Counted from the first letter of the stretch, positions 1 through 8,883 are shown. The stretch: 64,000 bases of DNA from Bradyrhizobium sp. Gha (GCF_900113735.1 NZ_FOQM01000016.1:62001-126000); one strand, 5' to 3'. Program-made: numbers and translations. Notes: generated by a model not told the origin, from the sequence alone.

Positions 1-165
1 GCGGATCTTGGAGGCGACCGCTTCGGCGGCGTCACCGTCGTGGTCCGTTACGATGACTCGCGCTCCCGCCTCAGAGAAAGCCATTGAGACAGCCCGACCA
101 ATGCCGCTGCCCGCGCCGGTTACGAGCATCGTTTTGTCCGTAAAATTAAAGCCGTTCTGCGGCAT
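1..165 (-). CDS. Short-chain dehydrogenase/reductase, N-terminal fragment
   Basis: Only the first 55 codons are in the window; the gene continues left of position 1. The translation has the classical SDR nucleotide-binding motif TGAGSGIG at residues 15-22, followed by a strand ending in an acidic residue (VTDHDGD), typical of a Rossmann fold that binds NAD(P)(H). The ATG at 165 is the likely start. It is divergent from the NIPSNAP gene at 485 and belongs to the catabolic gene set of the left island. The substrate cannot be told from this fragment; SDR family membership is secure. Confidence 0.85.
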   Translation of the reverse strand, partial: MPQNGFNFTDKTMLVTGAGSGIGRAVSMAFSEAGARVIVTDHDGDAAEAVASKIR

Positions 166-484
166 AGTACGAAGTCCTCATTCGGGGTGAAGTCTTGTAA
201 AGTGAAGCACGAACGACTGAGTGTGGTCTCCTATTACGTGGCGCTCTCTGTTTCAATTTGAAGAACGGCCGTTAGTTGTCGGCGCATCACCCTAAACATC
301 TGCCAATAAGTTGAGGGCGACGCCTCTCACTCGGGAGGAACTGATGGCAATTCGATCGCTAGCGAGAGCATCCAATCTTTTTGGCGTTCGTGAGCGGCGA
401 AATTCCGTACCTTTCTTACGATTGGACGCGCGGACGGGGTCTCCTTACGAAGGAATTCGGCGCTATCGAAGTAAGGGGGCTGCC
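166..484. other. Divergent intergenic region, no gene seen
   Basis: About 320 bp between the divergent SDR fragment and the NIPSNAP gene. A frame open from 311 runs into the NIPSNAP gene, but its first 58 codons do not resemble the family, so this stretch is read as promoter and leader. No clear operator, hairpin or RNA gene was found. Confidence 0.5.
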
Positions 485-1105
485 ATGATTGTTGAGATGC
501 GAACCTACACACTGAAGCCGGGCTCGACCAAGCAGTTCGAGGCCAACTTCGAGAAGGGATTGACCGTTCGCCTGCCGCTATCACGCCTAGGTGCCTTCTG
601 GCACACAGAGGTTGGCACGCTCAATCAGGTAATTCACCTCTGGCCGTACAAAGACGTTGCCGAACGCGATAGCGTTCGGCAGGCAGCATACAAACTGCCA
701 GGCTGGCCGCCAGACATCCGTCCGTTCGTCGAGGAGATGGAATCGAAGATTCTCATCCCCGCGCCCTTTTGTCCCCCGCTGTCGGACCGCAACGTCGGAC
801 CGTTGTTTGAAATCAGCACATTTACGTACTCTCTTGGATCGATGCCCCTTGTCATTGAATCCTGGGGTGAGAAGATTGAGGCGAGAGCCGAAATGTCACC
901 ACTTGTTGGTGCCTGGCGCACCGAGATTGGCGCGCTGAACCAGTGGATTCACATCTGGGGCTATCGTGACGCTGCAGAGCGACAGGATATCCGATCGCAG
1001 GCCATGGCCAAGGGCATTTGGCCGCCGAAGCTCCATCCGGACGCTAGAATAATGAGGCAGGAAAGCATTCTCGCGATGCCGAGCAGCTTCTCGCCGATTC
1101 GCTAA
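485..1105 (+). CDS. NIPSNAP family protein with two tandem NIPSNAP domains
   Basis: 206 residues. Two copies of the NIPSNAP (dimeric ferredoxin-like) fold are recognisable. The first begins at the start (IVEMRTYTLKPGS) and contains LGAFWHTEVGTLNQVIHLW; the second, from about residue 105, contains VGAWRTEIGALNQWIHIWGY. The start at 485 is preferred because the domain begins right there and a GGGGG Shine-Dalgarno-like run lies just upstream; the frame is open from 311 without family similarity. NIPSNAP proteins often sit in bacterial catabolic clusters, but the biochemical role is poorly known. Two VOC proteins follow on the same strand. Confidence 0.85.
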   Translation: MIVEMRTYTLKPGSTKQFEANFEKGLTVRLPLSRLGAFWHTEVGTLNQVIHLWPYKDVAERDSVRQAAYKLPGWPPDIRPFVEEMESKILIPAPFCPPLSDRNVGPLFEISTFTYSLGSMPLVIESWGEKIEARAEMSPLVGAWRTEIGALNQWIHIWGYRDAAERQDIRSQAMAKGIWPPKLHPDARIMRQESILAMPSSFSPIR

Positions 1106-1125
1106 AGAGTACAGGAGATCAAGCC

Positions 1126-1716
1126 ATGACAAGCCAAGCAGAGAGCAAGCAGGCGCCCACCAAGCCAGTCATGCCAAGTGGTATGAACCACCTGGTTTTG
1201 AACGTGTACGACATCGAGGAGACGCACAAGTTCTGGACCGAGGTCATCGGTCTCAAGCAGGTGGGCCAACTAGCCGCCGGATTAGGACCAAACGGTCGTG
1301 TTCGCCCGAAGATGCGGTTCTACAGCGGATACGACGAAGGTGCGCGCCGACACCACGATATTGCGTTCGTCGAGAACGCAAATCTGCCTCCGAGGCCGAA
1401 AGAGGGGTGGGATATCTATACTTCGCCGAACTCTATCAACCACATTGCGATCGAGCTCCCGACCCGCGATGCCTGGCTTGAGCAGTTGCAGTACATGCAG
1501 GCCATAGGCGTGAAGTTCAATCGAAAGATCGATCATGGCATGTCGCACAGCGTATACGTCAGTGATCCAAACGGATATGGCGTCGAGCTTCTCTACGAAC
1601 TGCCGCGGGAGAATTGGGAAAATGACCTGAACGCTGCATTCAATTACGCTCGCGAGCGCCCGTCCGAGGGACCGGAAGCTCTTTTGGACGAAGGCGAAGT
1701 GCCGAAGTTCGGCTAG
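1126..1716 (+). CDS. VOC-superfamily protein, extradiol-dioxygenase-like
   Basis: 196 residues with two beta-alpha-beta-beta-beta modules of the vicinal oxygen chelate fold: MNHLVLNVYDIEETHKFW near residue 20 and INHIAIELPTRDAW near residue 105, ending in DPNGYGVELLYE. H22, H106 and E154 sit where metal ligands occur in this superfamily, so a metal-dependent dioxygenase or lyase is plausible. CAGGAG precedes the ATG. It follows the NIPSNAP gene by 20 bp and precedes a second VOC gene by 16 bp, so an operon is likely. The substrate is unknown; ring cleavage of an aromatic intermediate is inference. Confidence 0.8.
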   Translation: MTSQAESKQAPTKPVMPSGMNHLVLNVYDIEETHKFWTEVIGLKQVGQLAAGLGPNGRVRPKMRFYSGYDEGARRHHDIAFVENANLPPRPKEGWDIYTSPNSINHIAIELPTRDAWLEQLQYMQAIGVKFNRKIDHGMSHSVYVSDPNGYGVELLYELPRENWENDLNAAFNYARERPSEGPEALLDEGEVPKFG

Positions 1717-1732
1717 CTCAAAAGATAGCGCT

Positions 1733-2302
1733 ATGAATCAACATTCGTCTACTTCGCCGCTGTTTCGCGGCATCGAACACATCGGGCTCTCGGTTCCTGA
1801 CCTCGAGGCCGCAACTCAATTCTTTTGCGACGTGTTGGGGTGCCGACTTGTTCATTCGCGTGGTCCGACCGCGGCTGCTGATCCCACGCGATCGAAGGAG
1901 GCGCTCAAATTTCTGCGGGACAATCTGGGGGTCCATGAGGGGACCACGGTCACGGGAATTGCAATGCTCCGTTCCGGGCACGGAGCAAACATCGAACTGT
2001 TCGAGTTCAAGAGCTCTGCCCGTCGGGAGGAGATGCCCAACAATGCCGATATCGGCGGTCATCATCTCGCATTTTATTCGGAGGATATCGGCCGTGCGGT
2101 TGAACATTTGAGCGCGAGCGGCGCCAGGATACTCGGAGAAGTTAAGACCGTAACGACGGGACCTGAAGAGGGAATGTCGTGGGTCTATTTCGTCGCACCC
2201 TGGGGCCTTCATATGGAGCTTGTCTCCTATCCTCAAGGAAAGGGATACGAGAAATCGGATCCCCCCGTGAGGCTTTGGACACCGACTAGGCCGGCCGACT
2301 AA
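1733..2302 (+). CDS. VOC-superfamily protein, glyoxalase-I-like
   Basis: 189 residues. Module 1 has IEHIGLSVPDLEAATQFF (residues about 15-32) and ends in IELFEF; module 2 has GHHLAFYSEDIGRAVEHL and ends in GLHMELVSYP. The His/Glu ... His/Glu arrangement matches the four metal ligands of glyoxalase-I-like VOC enzymes. It is the third gene of the NIPSNAP-VOC-VOC run, with a weak ribosome site. It may isomerise, cleave or epimerise a CoA or glutathione adduct in the same pathway; this is inferred from fold and context only. Confidence 0.8.
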   Translation: MNQHSSTSPLFRGIEHIGLSVPDLEAATQFFCDVLGCRLVHSRGPTAAADPTRSKEALKFLRDNLGVHEGTTVTGIAMLRSGHGANIELFEFKSSARREEMPNNADIGGHHLAFYSEDIGRAVEHLSASGARILGEVKTVTTGPEEGMSWVYFVAPWGLHMELVSYPQGKGYEKSDPPVRLWTPTRPAD

Positions 2303-2581
2303 CTGTCAGCCTTTCGTTCGCCGGAGAACAACCCAACGACATCGATCCTTGGGTCGTTGATCTGATCGCAGGCGCGGTCTGCGCGCTCAAATTCCGTTGG
2401 AAGAAGTTTCGCAAGCGTGCGCGAGTAACGTCTAGATACTGTCCCCGGAGCGGTCATCCGTTCTCGGTGGGCGAACAGCATTTCGACGGAGACGATTCGA
2501 CCTGGCGAATGCTGCATCGGATAGATGCAAGAATCCAGAAGAATAGAGGCCGGTCGCGGGATGACCGGCGATAACAGGGAG

Positions 2582-3814
2582 ATGATCGTGCGCTTGATGA
2601 TGCCTTCTATATTGCGTTCGAGCGCATTTTTGCTCGGCTTTCTTACTGCAACAGGTAGCTTCGCCGCCGGCAAATACGATCCTGGAGCGACCGATAGCGA
2701 AATTAGAATCGGCCAAACGATGTCGTATAGTGGCCCAAATTCATCGTTCGCGACCATAGGAATGGTTCACGACGGATACTTTCGCAAAGTCAACGACGAA
2801 GGCGGTATTAATGGCCGCAAGATAAATTTCATCTCCTATGACGATGCATTCAATCCAGCAAAGACTGTCGAGCAGACGCGGCGCCTCGTAGAAAGCGACC
2901 AAGTCCTCTTCACGTTCGGCTCACTCGGAACTGCTTTGCAGTTGGCTGTTCAGAAGTACCTGAACAGCAAAAAAGTGCCGCAGCTCTTCGTCAGCGCGGC
3001 GTCTTCGAAATGGGAGGACCCTGAGCACTTTCCATGGACGATCGGATTTGTGCCGAGCTATCGTGCCGAAGGGCGCATCTACGCCAAAATGATCCTCGCG
3101 CAGAATCCGAATGCGAAGATCGCGATCATCTACCAGAACGACGACTACGGTCGAGACTTGCTTCGCGGTGTCAAGGATGGTCTTGGCGAGCGCAGCTCGA
3201 TGATCGTTGCGGAGGATAGCTTCGAGATCACCGAGCCGACGATCGATACTCACATCGTAAAGCTGAAGGCCTCGGGAGCCGATACGCTGTTCGACTTTAC
3301 GCCTCCTAAATTCGCGGCCCAGGCCATCCGTAAGGTGGGGGAGCTTGGCTGGAAGCCGTTTCATGTGCTGAATACGGTAAGTTCCTCGATCGGGACCGTG
3401 TTGAGGCCGGCCGGCTTCGAAAACGCACAAGGCATCGTTTCCACGGCCTATCTGCGAGATGTGAGTGATCCGAGATGGCAGAATGACTCGTCTATTGTTC
3501 AGTACAAAGAGTTCATCAAGAAGTATGCCCCTACGGCCGACCTCGGCGACCTTCCCGCTTGGAATGCTTACGGAGCGGCGCAAACCTTGATCCAGGTGCT
3601 CAAGCAGTGCGGCGATGACCTCACAAGAGAGAACGTCATGAGGCAGGTCGCCAACATCAAGGGATTTCATCCCGACACCCTTCTTCCTGGGATCGATATC
3701 GATACAGGTCCGCTTGACTATGCTCCTATGGAAAGCCTCCAACTGGTCAAGTTCGAAGGAAATCGGTGGGTGGCTATAGGTGATGTCCTTAGCGGCCAAG
3801 CGGAGAAGCGGTGA
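2582..3814 (+). CDS. Liv-type ABC transporter substrate-binding protein (orphan copy 1)
   Basis: 410 residues from the ATG at 2582, with a hydrophobic signal segment ending near FAAGKYDPG. The mature part (residues about 35-400) is a type I periplasmic binding fold of the branched-chain amino acid/amide group: EIRIGQTMSYSGP at the start, then GGINGRKINFISYDD and IAIIYQNDDYGRDLL. The frame is open upstream to 2525, but the signal sequence and the GGGAG before 2582 support this start. No permease or ATPase lies nearby, as is common for these proteins in Bradyrhizobium. It is closely similar to the product at 10630-11862 and identical in length. Confidence 0.88.
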   Translation: MIVRLMMPSILRSSAFLLGFLTATGSFAAGKYDPGATDSEIRIGQTMSYSGPNSSFATIGMVHDGYFRKVNDEGGINGRKINFISYDDAFNPAKTVEQTRRLVESDQVLFTFGSLGTALQLAVQKYLNSKKVPQLFVSAASSKWEDPEHFPWTIGFVPSYRAEGRIYAKMILAQNPNAKIAIIYQNDDYGRDLLRGVKDGLGERSSMIVAEDSFEITEPTIDTHIVKLKASGADTLFDFTPPKFAAQAIRKVGELGWKPFHVLNTVSSSIGTVLRPAGFENAQGIVSTAYLRDVSDPRWQNDSSIVQYKEFIKKYAPTADLGDLPAWNAYGAAQTLIQVLKQCGDDLTRENVMRQVANIKGFHPDTLLPGIDIDTGPLDYAPMESLQLVKFEGNRWVAIGDVLSGQAEKR

Positions 3815-4319
3815 CGGCGGGATGCGGAGCACCGTTGGAATCCAAGGTGCTGCCAACGGGCGGCGCCTTTGTTTCTGGATATTCCTCGTATCGATTTCCC
3901 TCGAACAAGACTTCGATGATCGAGCCGGGAAGGACAGCACAAATTCGTCGTTCGATAAATTGAGGTCGTAAACCTCTCGCGTCAGAACGTTCGAGCTATA
4001 ATTCACTGTGCTGGCCGAACCGATGATGCTAGTCACGTTTGCGATGGAAGAGAGCGAATAGCTCTCGTTGCTGTCAGTCACGTCGCAAGCGGCAACGTTC
4101 AACGGGCGATAACCCGAGATGTGAATCGGCGCGGCGTTTGACCCCGATCTGCGCTCTGACGTTGACCCCGCTTGATTAAGCGCCCGCATCCACTTCGAAT
4201 TGGAGCATTGGGCGGCGGTCAATGTTGGAAGCCAAAAGGGGTCAATGTTCGGAGCCACGACACAGTCAACCCGGCCGGCGGCTGGGCTGGACCTCGGCGG
4301 ACGAAGAGACGAAGATCGA
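3815..4319. other. Intergenic region with IS-end-like repeat, no gene seen
   Basis: About 500 bp between the binding protein and the LysR gene. Frames crossing it are short or antisense and show no recognisable protein. The right part (4121-4264) is copy A of a repeat also found at 6792-6940. The rest looks like decayed sequence. Confidence 0.55.
4121..4264 (+). repeat. IS-end-like direct repeat, copy A
   Basis: A 144-bp stretch that clearly aligns with 6792-6940 in the same orientation: both begin GTGAATCGGCGCGGC and end CGACACA. Each copy contains several TTGACCC or GGTCAATGTT motifs in both orientations, a pattern resembling multiple transposase-binding sites at the ends of IS21-type elements. 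No transposase is left in the window, so the assignment to an IS family is inference. The two copies bracket the LysR-SDR-SnoaL cassette. Confidence 0.65.
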
Positions 4320-5228
4320 TTAGGAGGATCGCGGTTGAGCCAAGTGATCGGCCAGGAAATCGCTTAACGCTTCGATTTTTGCCGGACGAGTGCGAGCCGC
4401 GGGTGTGATGAAGTAAACCCCGCCTCCGGAAAGCTTCCAATCTGGCAGCAAGACCTTGAGTGCGCCGCCGCCCAGGTGAGGGTCGGCGACAAAGGAAGGA
4501 AGCTCGGCGATCCCGATCCCATCTAAGAGCGTGGGCAGCAAAGCATCGATGTTCGTCACGGAGAGCTGCCCGATGGGGGTCACAGAGGCCTCTCTTCCGT
4601 CTGGATGCGTAAAGCGCCAGCTGCTCGTTCGCGCGCGGTAGGCATAGCCGAGGCAATGATGCGCATTGAGTTCAGCGGGCGACTGCGGCGCCCCATAACG
4701 TTTGATGTAGGAAGGCGCAGCCACAATCACGCGGCCCATAGTCCGAAGGCGGCGGGCAACCAAAGACGAATCCGGAAGTGCGGCAATCCTGATTGCTGCA
4801 TCGAACCCCTGGCCAATCAAATCCACAGTCGCGTCGCTCAAATGCAGATTGAGCGATATCTCCGGATATTGCCGCAGGAAAGCAGGCACGATCGGAGCTA
4901 TCTCGCGCAAGCCGAATGACATCGGGACCGCGAGATTAATCGTACCGCGTGGCAGGCTCGATAGCTCGCGTGCTGCCGCTTCAGCCTGCTCCGCCTCTGC
5001 CAGTACCCTGGCGGCTCGTTCGGCAAGGCGTCGGCCAAAATCCGTGAGCGCGACCTTCCGTGAGGTTCGGTTGAACACCTGACCGCCAAGACGATCCTCG
5101 AGGCGCGTGATGGCCCGAGAGACGGTAGCCACCGATAACTTCAGGGACCGAGCGGCGCCTGCGAAGGAGCGTTCTTCGGCGACTTTCGCGAGAAGCGCGA
5201 GCCCTTCGAAATCGGGGAGTTTTGACAT
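4320..5228 (-). CDS. LysR-family transcriptional regulator
   Basis: 302 residues from ATG 5228 (MSKLPDFEGLALL). It has an N-terminal winged HTH (FAGAARSLKLSVATVSRAITRLEDRLG, residues about 22-46) and an effector-binding domain from about residue 90 (LPRGTINLAVPMSFG). The frame is open upstream to 5264, but the family normally starts close to this ATG. It is divergent from the SDR gene at 5329 with a strong palindrome between them, so it probably controls that gene and itself. The ligand is unknown. It sits inside the segment bracketed by repeats A and B. Confidence 0.92.
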   Translation of the reverse strand: MSKLPDFEGLALLAKVAEERSFAGAARSLKLSVATVSRAITRLEDRLGGQVFNRTSRKVALTDFGRRLAERAARVLAEAEQAEAAARELSSLPRGTINLAVPMSFGLREIAPIVPAFLRQYPEISLNLHLSDATVDLIGQGFDAAIRIAALPDSSLVARRLRTMGRVIVAAPSYIKRYGAPQSPAELNAHHCLGYAYRARTSSWRFTHPDGREASVTPIGQLSVTNIDALLPTLLDGIGIAELPSFVADPHLGGGALKVLLPDWKLSGGGVYFITPAARTRPAKIEALSDFLADHLAQPRSS

Positions 5229-5259
5229 GGTGACGACAATCCTGCAAAGATGACTTTCG

Positions 5260-5281
5260 ATCATTTCTATATCGAAATGAT
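5260..5281. promoter_or_regulatory. Palindromic operator between LysR and SDR genes
   Basis: Perfect 8-bp inverted arms ATCATTTC and GAAATGAT flank the spacer TATATC, giving a nearly perfect 22-bp palindrome. It lies 31 bp upstream of the LysR start and 47 bp upstream of the SDR start, where a LysR-type regulator would control both promoters. The palindrome is seen directly; binding by the adjacent LysR protein is inference. Confidence 0.65.
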
Positions 5282-5328
5282 GGGGGCGTTGTCATCTTGT
5301 GTGTGTGCAACATGCAGGAGTGACCAAC

Positions 5329-6084
5329 ATGTCTCAGAAACTTAATGGAAAAATCGCCGTCCTTACCGGCGGCACCAGCGGCATCGGCCTCGCCACGGCT
5401 AAGCGTTTCGTTGCAGAAGGTGCCCAAGTCTTCATCACTGGCCGCCGAAAGGCCGAACTGGATGCCGCCGTGACCGCGATCGGTCGAGGTGCAACGGGTG
5501 TTCAGGCAGACGCCTCGAAACTTTCCGACCTCGATCTGCTCTACCAGACGGTCAAGGCCGACGCGGGTCGGATCGACGTGCTCTTTGTGAATGCGGGTGG
5601 TGGATCCATGTTGCCGCTCGGTCAAATAACCGAACAACAATATGCGGACACTTTCGATCGTAACGTCAAAGGTGTGCTGTTCACGGTTCAGAAGGCGCTG
5701 CCGCTGATCCAGGACAGTGCCTCGATCATCTTGACGGGCTCTACCGCCGGAACCGAGGGAACGGCTGCATTCAGCGTCTATGCCGCATCGAAGGCTGCGG
5801 TTCGATCTTTCGCCCGCAACTGGATCCTTGACCTCAAGGAACGGCGCGTGCGGATCAACACGCTTAGTCCCGGCGCTACGAAGACACCAGGCCTGGTCGA
5901 ACTGGCAGGGCCGGACCCTGCTCAGCAGCAGGGGCTGCTCGATTATCTCGCCTCCCGCATTCCTATGGGGCGCGTCGGTGAGCCCGATGAAATTGCCAAG
6001 GCCGCAGTGTTTCTGGCTTCCGACGACGCCAGCTTTGTGAACGGCATCGAGCTCTTCGTCGACGGCGGCCAAGCTCAGATCTGA
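5329..6084 (+). CDS. SDR family oxidoreductase under LysR control
   Basis: 251 residues from ATG 5329, with GCAGGAG just upstream. Classical SDR features are TGGTSGIG near residue 13, NAGGGSML near residue 88, a catalytic Ser in ILTGSTAG, the YAASK motif near residue 152, and a C-terminal FVNGIELFVDGG. The length is typical. The cofactor segment FITGRRKAEL, with Arg-Arg after the second strand, favours NADP(H). It is divergent from the LysR gene and followed by a SnoaL-like gene after 99 bp. Such LysR-SDR pairs are common; the substrate cannot be assigned. Confidence 0.9.
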   Translation: MSQKLNGKIAVLTGGTSGIGLATAKRFVAEGAQVFITGRRKAELDAAVTAIGRGATGVQADASKLSDLDLLYQTVKADAGRIDVLFVNAGGGSMLPLGQITEQQYADTFDRNVKGVLFTVQKALPLIQDSASIILTGSTAGTEGTAAFSVYAASKAAVRSFARNWILDLKERRVRINTLSPGATKTPGLVELAGPDPAQQQGLLDYLASRIPMGRVGEPDEIAKAAVFLASDDASFVNGIELFVDGGQAQI

Positions 6085-6183
6085 GCTGGGCACAAGCACC
6101 AACTGCTCTCTCTTCATCCCGGATGGCGCCGCAGATCCTCAGCTGCGTCGCCAACGATACTACGGAATCTGAAAGGACCGACT

Positions 6184-6624
6184 ATGACCGAGAACGAACG
6201 CATTATCCGCATACTTTACGATGTCGCAGAAGCCCAGGATTCTCGCGCATTCACCGACCTATTCACTCCCGATGGATATTTCTGGGACGTGTCTGCCGGC
6301 CAACGCTATTTCGGTGCCGATATAGGTAAGACCGTCGATATCTACGCTAAGGCCTTCCCGGATATGCATCGCGCGCTCGAAGTCATCTACGTCACCGGAG
6401 ATGTGGTGATCGTGGAGCTATCCCTGAACGGAACCCACAAAGGTCCACTTGCTCTTCCAGCCGGCACTATTCCTGCGACCGGAAAGGAAATCCATGCGCC
6501 GTGTTGCGATGTCTTTCATCTCGAGAACGGGAAGGTGAAGTCCTTCCATTGCTACACCGCCGCGACCATTCTGATGGGACAGCTCGAGGTGCTGGGGAAT
6601 CTTCAAGCGGCAATAGCCGGCTAA
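6184..6624 (+). CDS. SnoaL-like / NTF2-fold polyketide-cyclase-type protein
   Basis: 146 residues with the pattern of the SnoaL-like NTF2 fold: NERIIRILYDVAEAQDSRAFTDLFTPDGYFWDV at the N terminus, a middle strand GDVVIVELSLNGTHKGPL, and a conserved-looking IHAPCCDVFHLENGKVKSFHCY near residues 102-121. The family includes small cyclases, isomerases and hydrolases without a universal catalytic residue. AAAGGA precedes the ATG. It lies downstream of the SDR gene and probably in the same LysR-controlled unit. The function is unassigned. Confidence 0.8.
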   Translation: MTENERIIRILYDVAEAQDSRAFTDLFTPDGYFWDVSAGQRYFGADIGKTVDIYAKAFPDMHRALEVIYVTGDVVIVELSLNGTHKGPLALPAGTIPATGKEIHAPCCDVFHLENGKVKSFHCYTAATILMGQLEVLGNLQAAIAG

Positions 6625-6666
6625 TTTATTTGCCAGATCGTCGGCGTCTATAACTTTCAAAACCAG

Positions 6667-6687
6667 GGCGCGCCTTCTAGGCGCGCC
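6667..6687. terminator. GC-rich hairpin after SnoaL-like gene, possible terminator
   Basis: Perfect 8-bp arms GGCGCGCC around the 5-nt loop TTCTA, 42 bp after the stop of the SnoaL-like gene. There is no clear U-run, so termination is uncertain; it could also be an element-end structure. Confidence 0.4.
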
Positions 6688-6791
6688 AGCCCTTCAAAGG
6701 AGCAAGCCCAAGCCGAGCTGAGAACCGGACTACGACCGTATTCTGCATTCAAATCTGGAACGCGTTTTCAACGACAGGATGCCGCAAAGCT

Positions 6792-6940
6792 GTGAATCGG
6801 CGCGGCCTTTGACCCTCGATTGCCGCTCAACGTTGACCCCGCCTGATATGCAGTAAGCGCCTGCATCCATTTGAATTGGAGCATGGGCTGGGTTCAATGT
6901 TGTAAGCCGAAAGGGTCCAATATTTGGGAGCCGCGACACA
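6792..6940 (+). repeat. IS-end-like direct repeat, copy B
   Basis: A 149-bp diverged copy of 4121-4264 in the same orientation, with the same order of TTGACCC/GGTCAA-like motifs and the same terminal CGACACA. Together with copy A it brackets about 2.5 kb holding the LysR, SDR and SnoaL genes, as expected if two copies of one element, or recombination between them, delivered the cassette. Confidence 0.65.
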
Positions 6941-7179
6941 CCCATGACATGGAGTGTCGAATGAGCCGCCTGGAGCGATGGTCAGATAAACGGCTAGAGC
7001 TTGAGCTGTATGTGCATATGAAGTTAAATCTTAGCGTCGATAGCTGAGTTCCTGTAGGCGCACTCGATCATCCGCGGGGAACCGGGCTTGTGGTCCGGAT
7101 TGCTGCCTCCGTATCGAGTCCCAGAATTCATTCGAGCAGAGATGGAAGCGACATTGGCGGTCTCCGGATAAGACGTGAA

Positions 7180-8883
7180 TCAATTGCTTTGCTGATCGGC
7201 ACTTACCGAGGTTATTTTGATCGGCTCGGAAGCGGCTTGCTGGCCAGCTATCGCTCCAAAAGCGGTGGCCAAGCCCATCGTGGCACCGGGACCCCAATAG
7301 GCGCGACCTCCGGGTGACGCTATACAGTTTCCAGCACCATACAGGCCAGGGATTGGATTTCCTTCATTATTGAGCACGCGGGCCTTGGCATCGATCACGG
7401 GACCGCCATTGGTGTCGAGAAGGCTTGGCGCGATGATGATGCAGCAGTAAGGACCGGAAGATTGAAACGGGTGCATCGTGATGTTAGGCAGATCATGGGT
7501 CGGCCAAGAAGTATCTTTCCGCGCAATTGAGAACACTTCCCGATGCAACTCGATGTCGTAGATGTTTGATCCGCGCTGAAATTGGGTGTCACAACCCGAG
7601 CGGGCGCTCTCGTCGAACGTTAGAATTGTACCCGCGAGATTTTCAGCGAAATTGACACCCAGCATGAAGGGCGGAATGTTTGGAATCAGAGAATCGAGTC
7701 TCCTCTGAATCTCCACCGCGAGCTGCTCAATAGTCTCAGCCTGGATAACGTAATCCGCATGCTCTCCGGGGTGAGGAAGCGGATAGTTGCCCGCGAAGAC
7801 TTCCGCGCAGCGGCGGTCGTAGATCATAAACAGGAACTGATTGGTGAACTCCGAGTCGACGGCATCCCAGACCGAGTGAGCCAGAGATACTTCCGGTGGA
7901 GCGCGCTTTTCGTTTACCACGCGAACACCATTCTTGTTCACTAACATGCAGCTGTCTCCGGGTGCTTGCCAGTAATGCCTTGGTACTCCGGACGGTTGTA
8001 GGATGTGGCTCGGTGAGTGCGGTTCGCGCAACGCTTGTTCCAAAACGATTTGCGAGCGCCAACCATGGGCCATGTTTCCCAGCTTTGCCCCTATTCTTCC
8101 AGCTATGCGAACAAAGTCGCCCTGCACGCTCGGCACCGCGGTTCCCCCGTAGACGGGGCTAGATTGATGGGCAAGTACGAGCTCAGCGTCGTGCACAAAT
8201 CCACCGCTGGCGAAGACAACCGCTTTACGGCTCACGATCCTTCGGTTGCTGCCTTCGGGCGTGGTGACCCGTACCCCGGTCACTTCGCCGAATGCGTTGA
8301 ATTCAAGGGAAGTAACACGATGCCCGAGCAAGATCGGAATTCGGTGTTTCTCCAGGTAACTGGAGATCTGCATCATGATGTCCTCTCCGAAGCCCCTGGC
8401 TCCATCGGGCTTCTTGACGACCAATATGCGTCCCCGAGACACTTTGTTGAACGGCGAATGGTCGAACATGTCCGTACGGTCAGCGTGACGCGTGACCAAA
8501 GCACCGACATCCTCCAATTTCTTGAACGCCTTAGATGCCTCGTCGTAGAAGGCCTCAACGAGCGAATATCGAAGCTCGCCCACCCCGTAGTAGCGCGCCG
8601 ATTCACAAAATTGAGTAGGGTACGCCGTGGACGCCATGAATTTGATGGCATCTTCGCGTGTGTCGCGGACTCCCTTCTGTTGCTGGAAATGATTGTTCGG
8701 CAGCCAGAATGCGCCGTCGGACCAGCCGGTCGTTCCGCCGGGAGCATTCGCCTTTTCTACGATCAGAACCGAGCACCCCGCCAGAGACGCAAATATAGCG
8801 GCCGTGAAGCCCGCCGCTCCTGAACCGACGACGATAACGTCAGCCTCTGCTTGCGACTGAGATTTCATGTCAGGGTGGGTCAT
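7180..8883 (-). CDS. FAD-dependent dehydrogenase, fumarate reductase/ketosteroid dehydrogenase-like
   Basis: 567 residues. The N terminus has the FAD dinucleotide motif VIVVGSGAAGFTAA (GxGxxG at residues 20-25), followed by EKANAPGGTTGWSDGAFWLP. The C terminus has the hallmark GLYGAGNCIASPGGRAYWGPGATMG of the FAD_binding_2 family (fumarate reductase flavoproteins, 3-oxosteroid delta-1-dehydrogenases and relatives). Length and layout fit soluble members of that family. It probably desaturates or reduces a substrate of the island pathway. GGAG lies about 12 bp upstream of the ATG; a second Met at residue 6 is possible. The exact substrate is unknown. Confidence 0.88.
   Translation of the reverse strand: MTHPDMKSQSQAEADVIVVGSGAAGFTAAIFASLAGCSVLIVEKANAPGGTTGWSDGAFWLPNNHFQQQKGVRDTREDAIKFMASTAYPTQFCESARYYGVGELRYSLVEAFYDEASKAFKKLEDVGALVTRHADRTDMFDHSPFNKVSRGRILVVKKPDGARGFGEDIMMQISSYLEKHRIPILLGHRVTSLEFNAFGEVTGVRVTTPEGSNRRIVSRKAVVFASGGFVHDAELVLAHQSSPVYGGTAVPSVQGDFVRIAGRIGAKLGNMAHGWRSQIVLEQALREPHSPSHILQPSGVPRHYWQAPGDSCMLVNKNGVRVVNEKRAPPEVSLAHSVWDAVDSEFTNQFLFMIYDRRCAEVFAGNYPLPHPGEHADYVIQAETIEQLAVEIQRRLDSLIPNIPPFMLGVNFAENLAGTILTFDESARSGCDTQFQRGSNIYDIELHREVFSIARKDTSWPTHDLPNITMHPFQSSGPYCCIIIAPSLLDTNGGPVIDAKARVLNNEGNPIPGLYGAGNCIASPGGRAYWGPGATMGLATAFGAIAGQQAASEPIKITSVSADQQSN

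Larger units (their letters stand above)
6625..7179. other. Intergenic region with hairpin and IS-end-like repeat, no gene seen
   Basis: About 555 bp between the SnoaL-like gene and the flavoprotein gene, which converge on it. It holds a GC-rich hairpin at 6667-6687 and repeat copy B at 6792-6940. The remainder shows no coding frame with recognisable content and looks like decayed mobile-element or junction sequence. Confidence 0.55.

Noticed and set aside
2921..4258. Long open frame on the minus strand (445 codons)
   Set aside because: Most of it is antisense to the binding-protein gene, and the rest runs through repeat copy A; the translation shows no family features.
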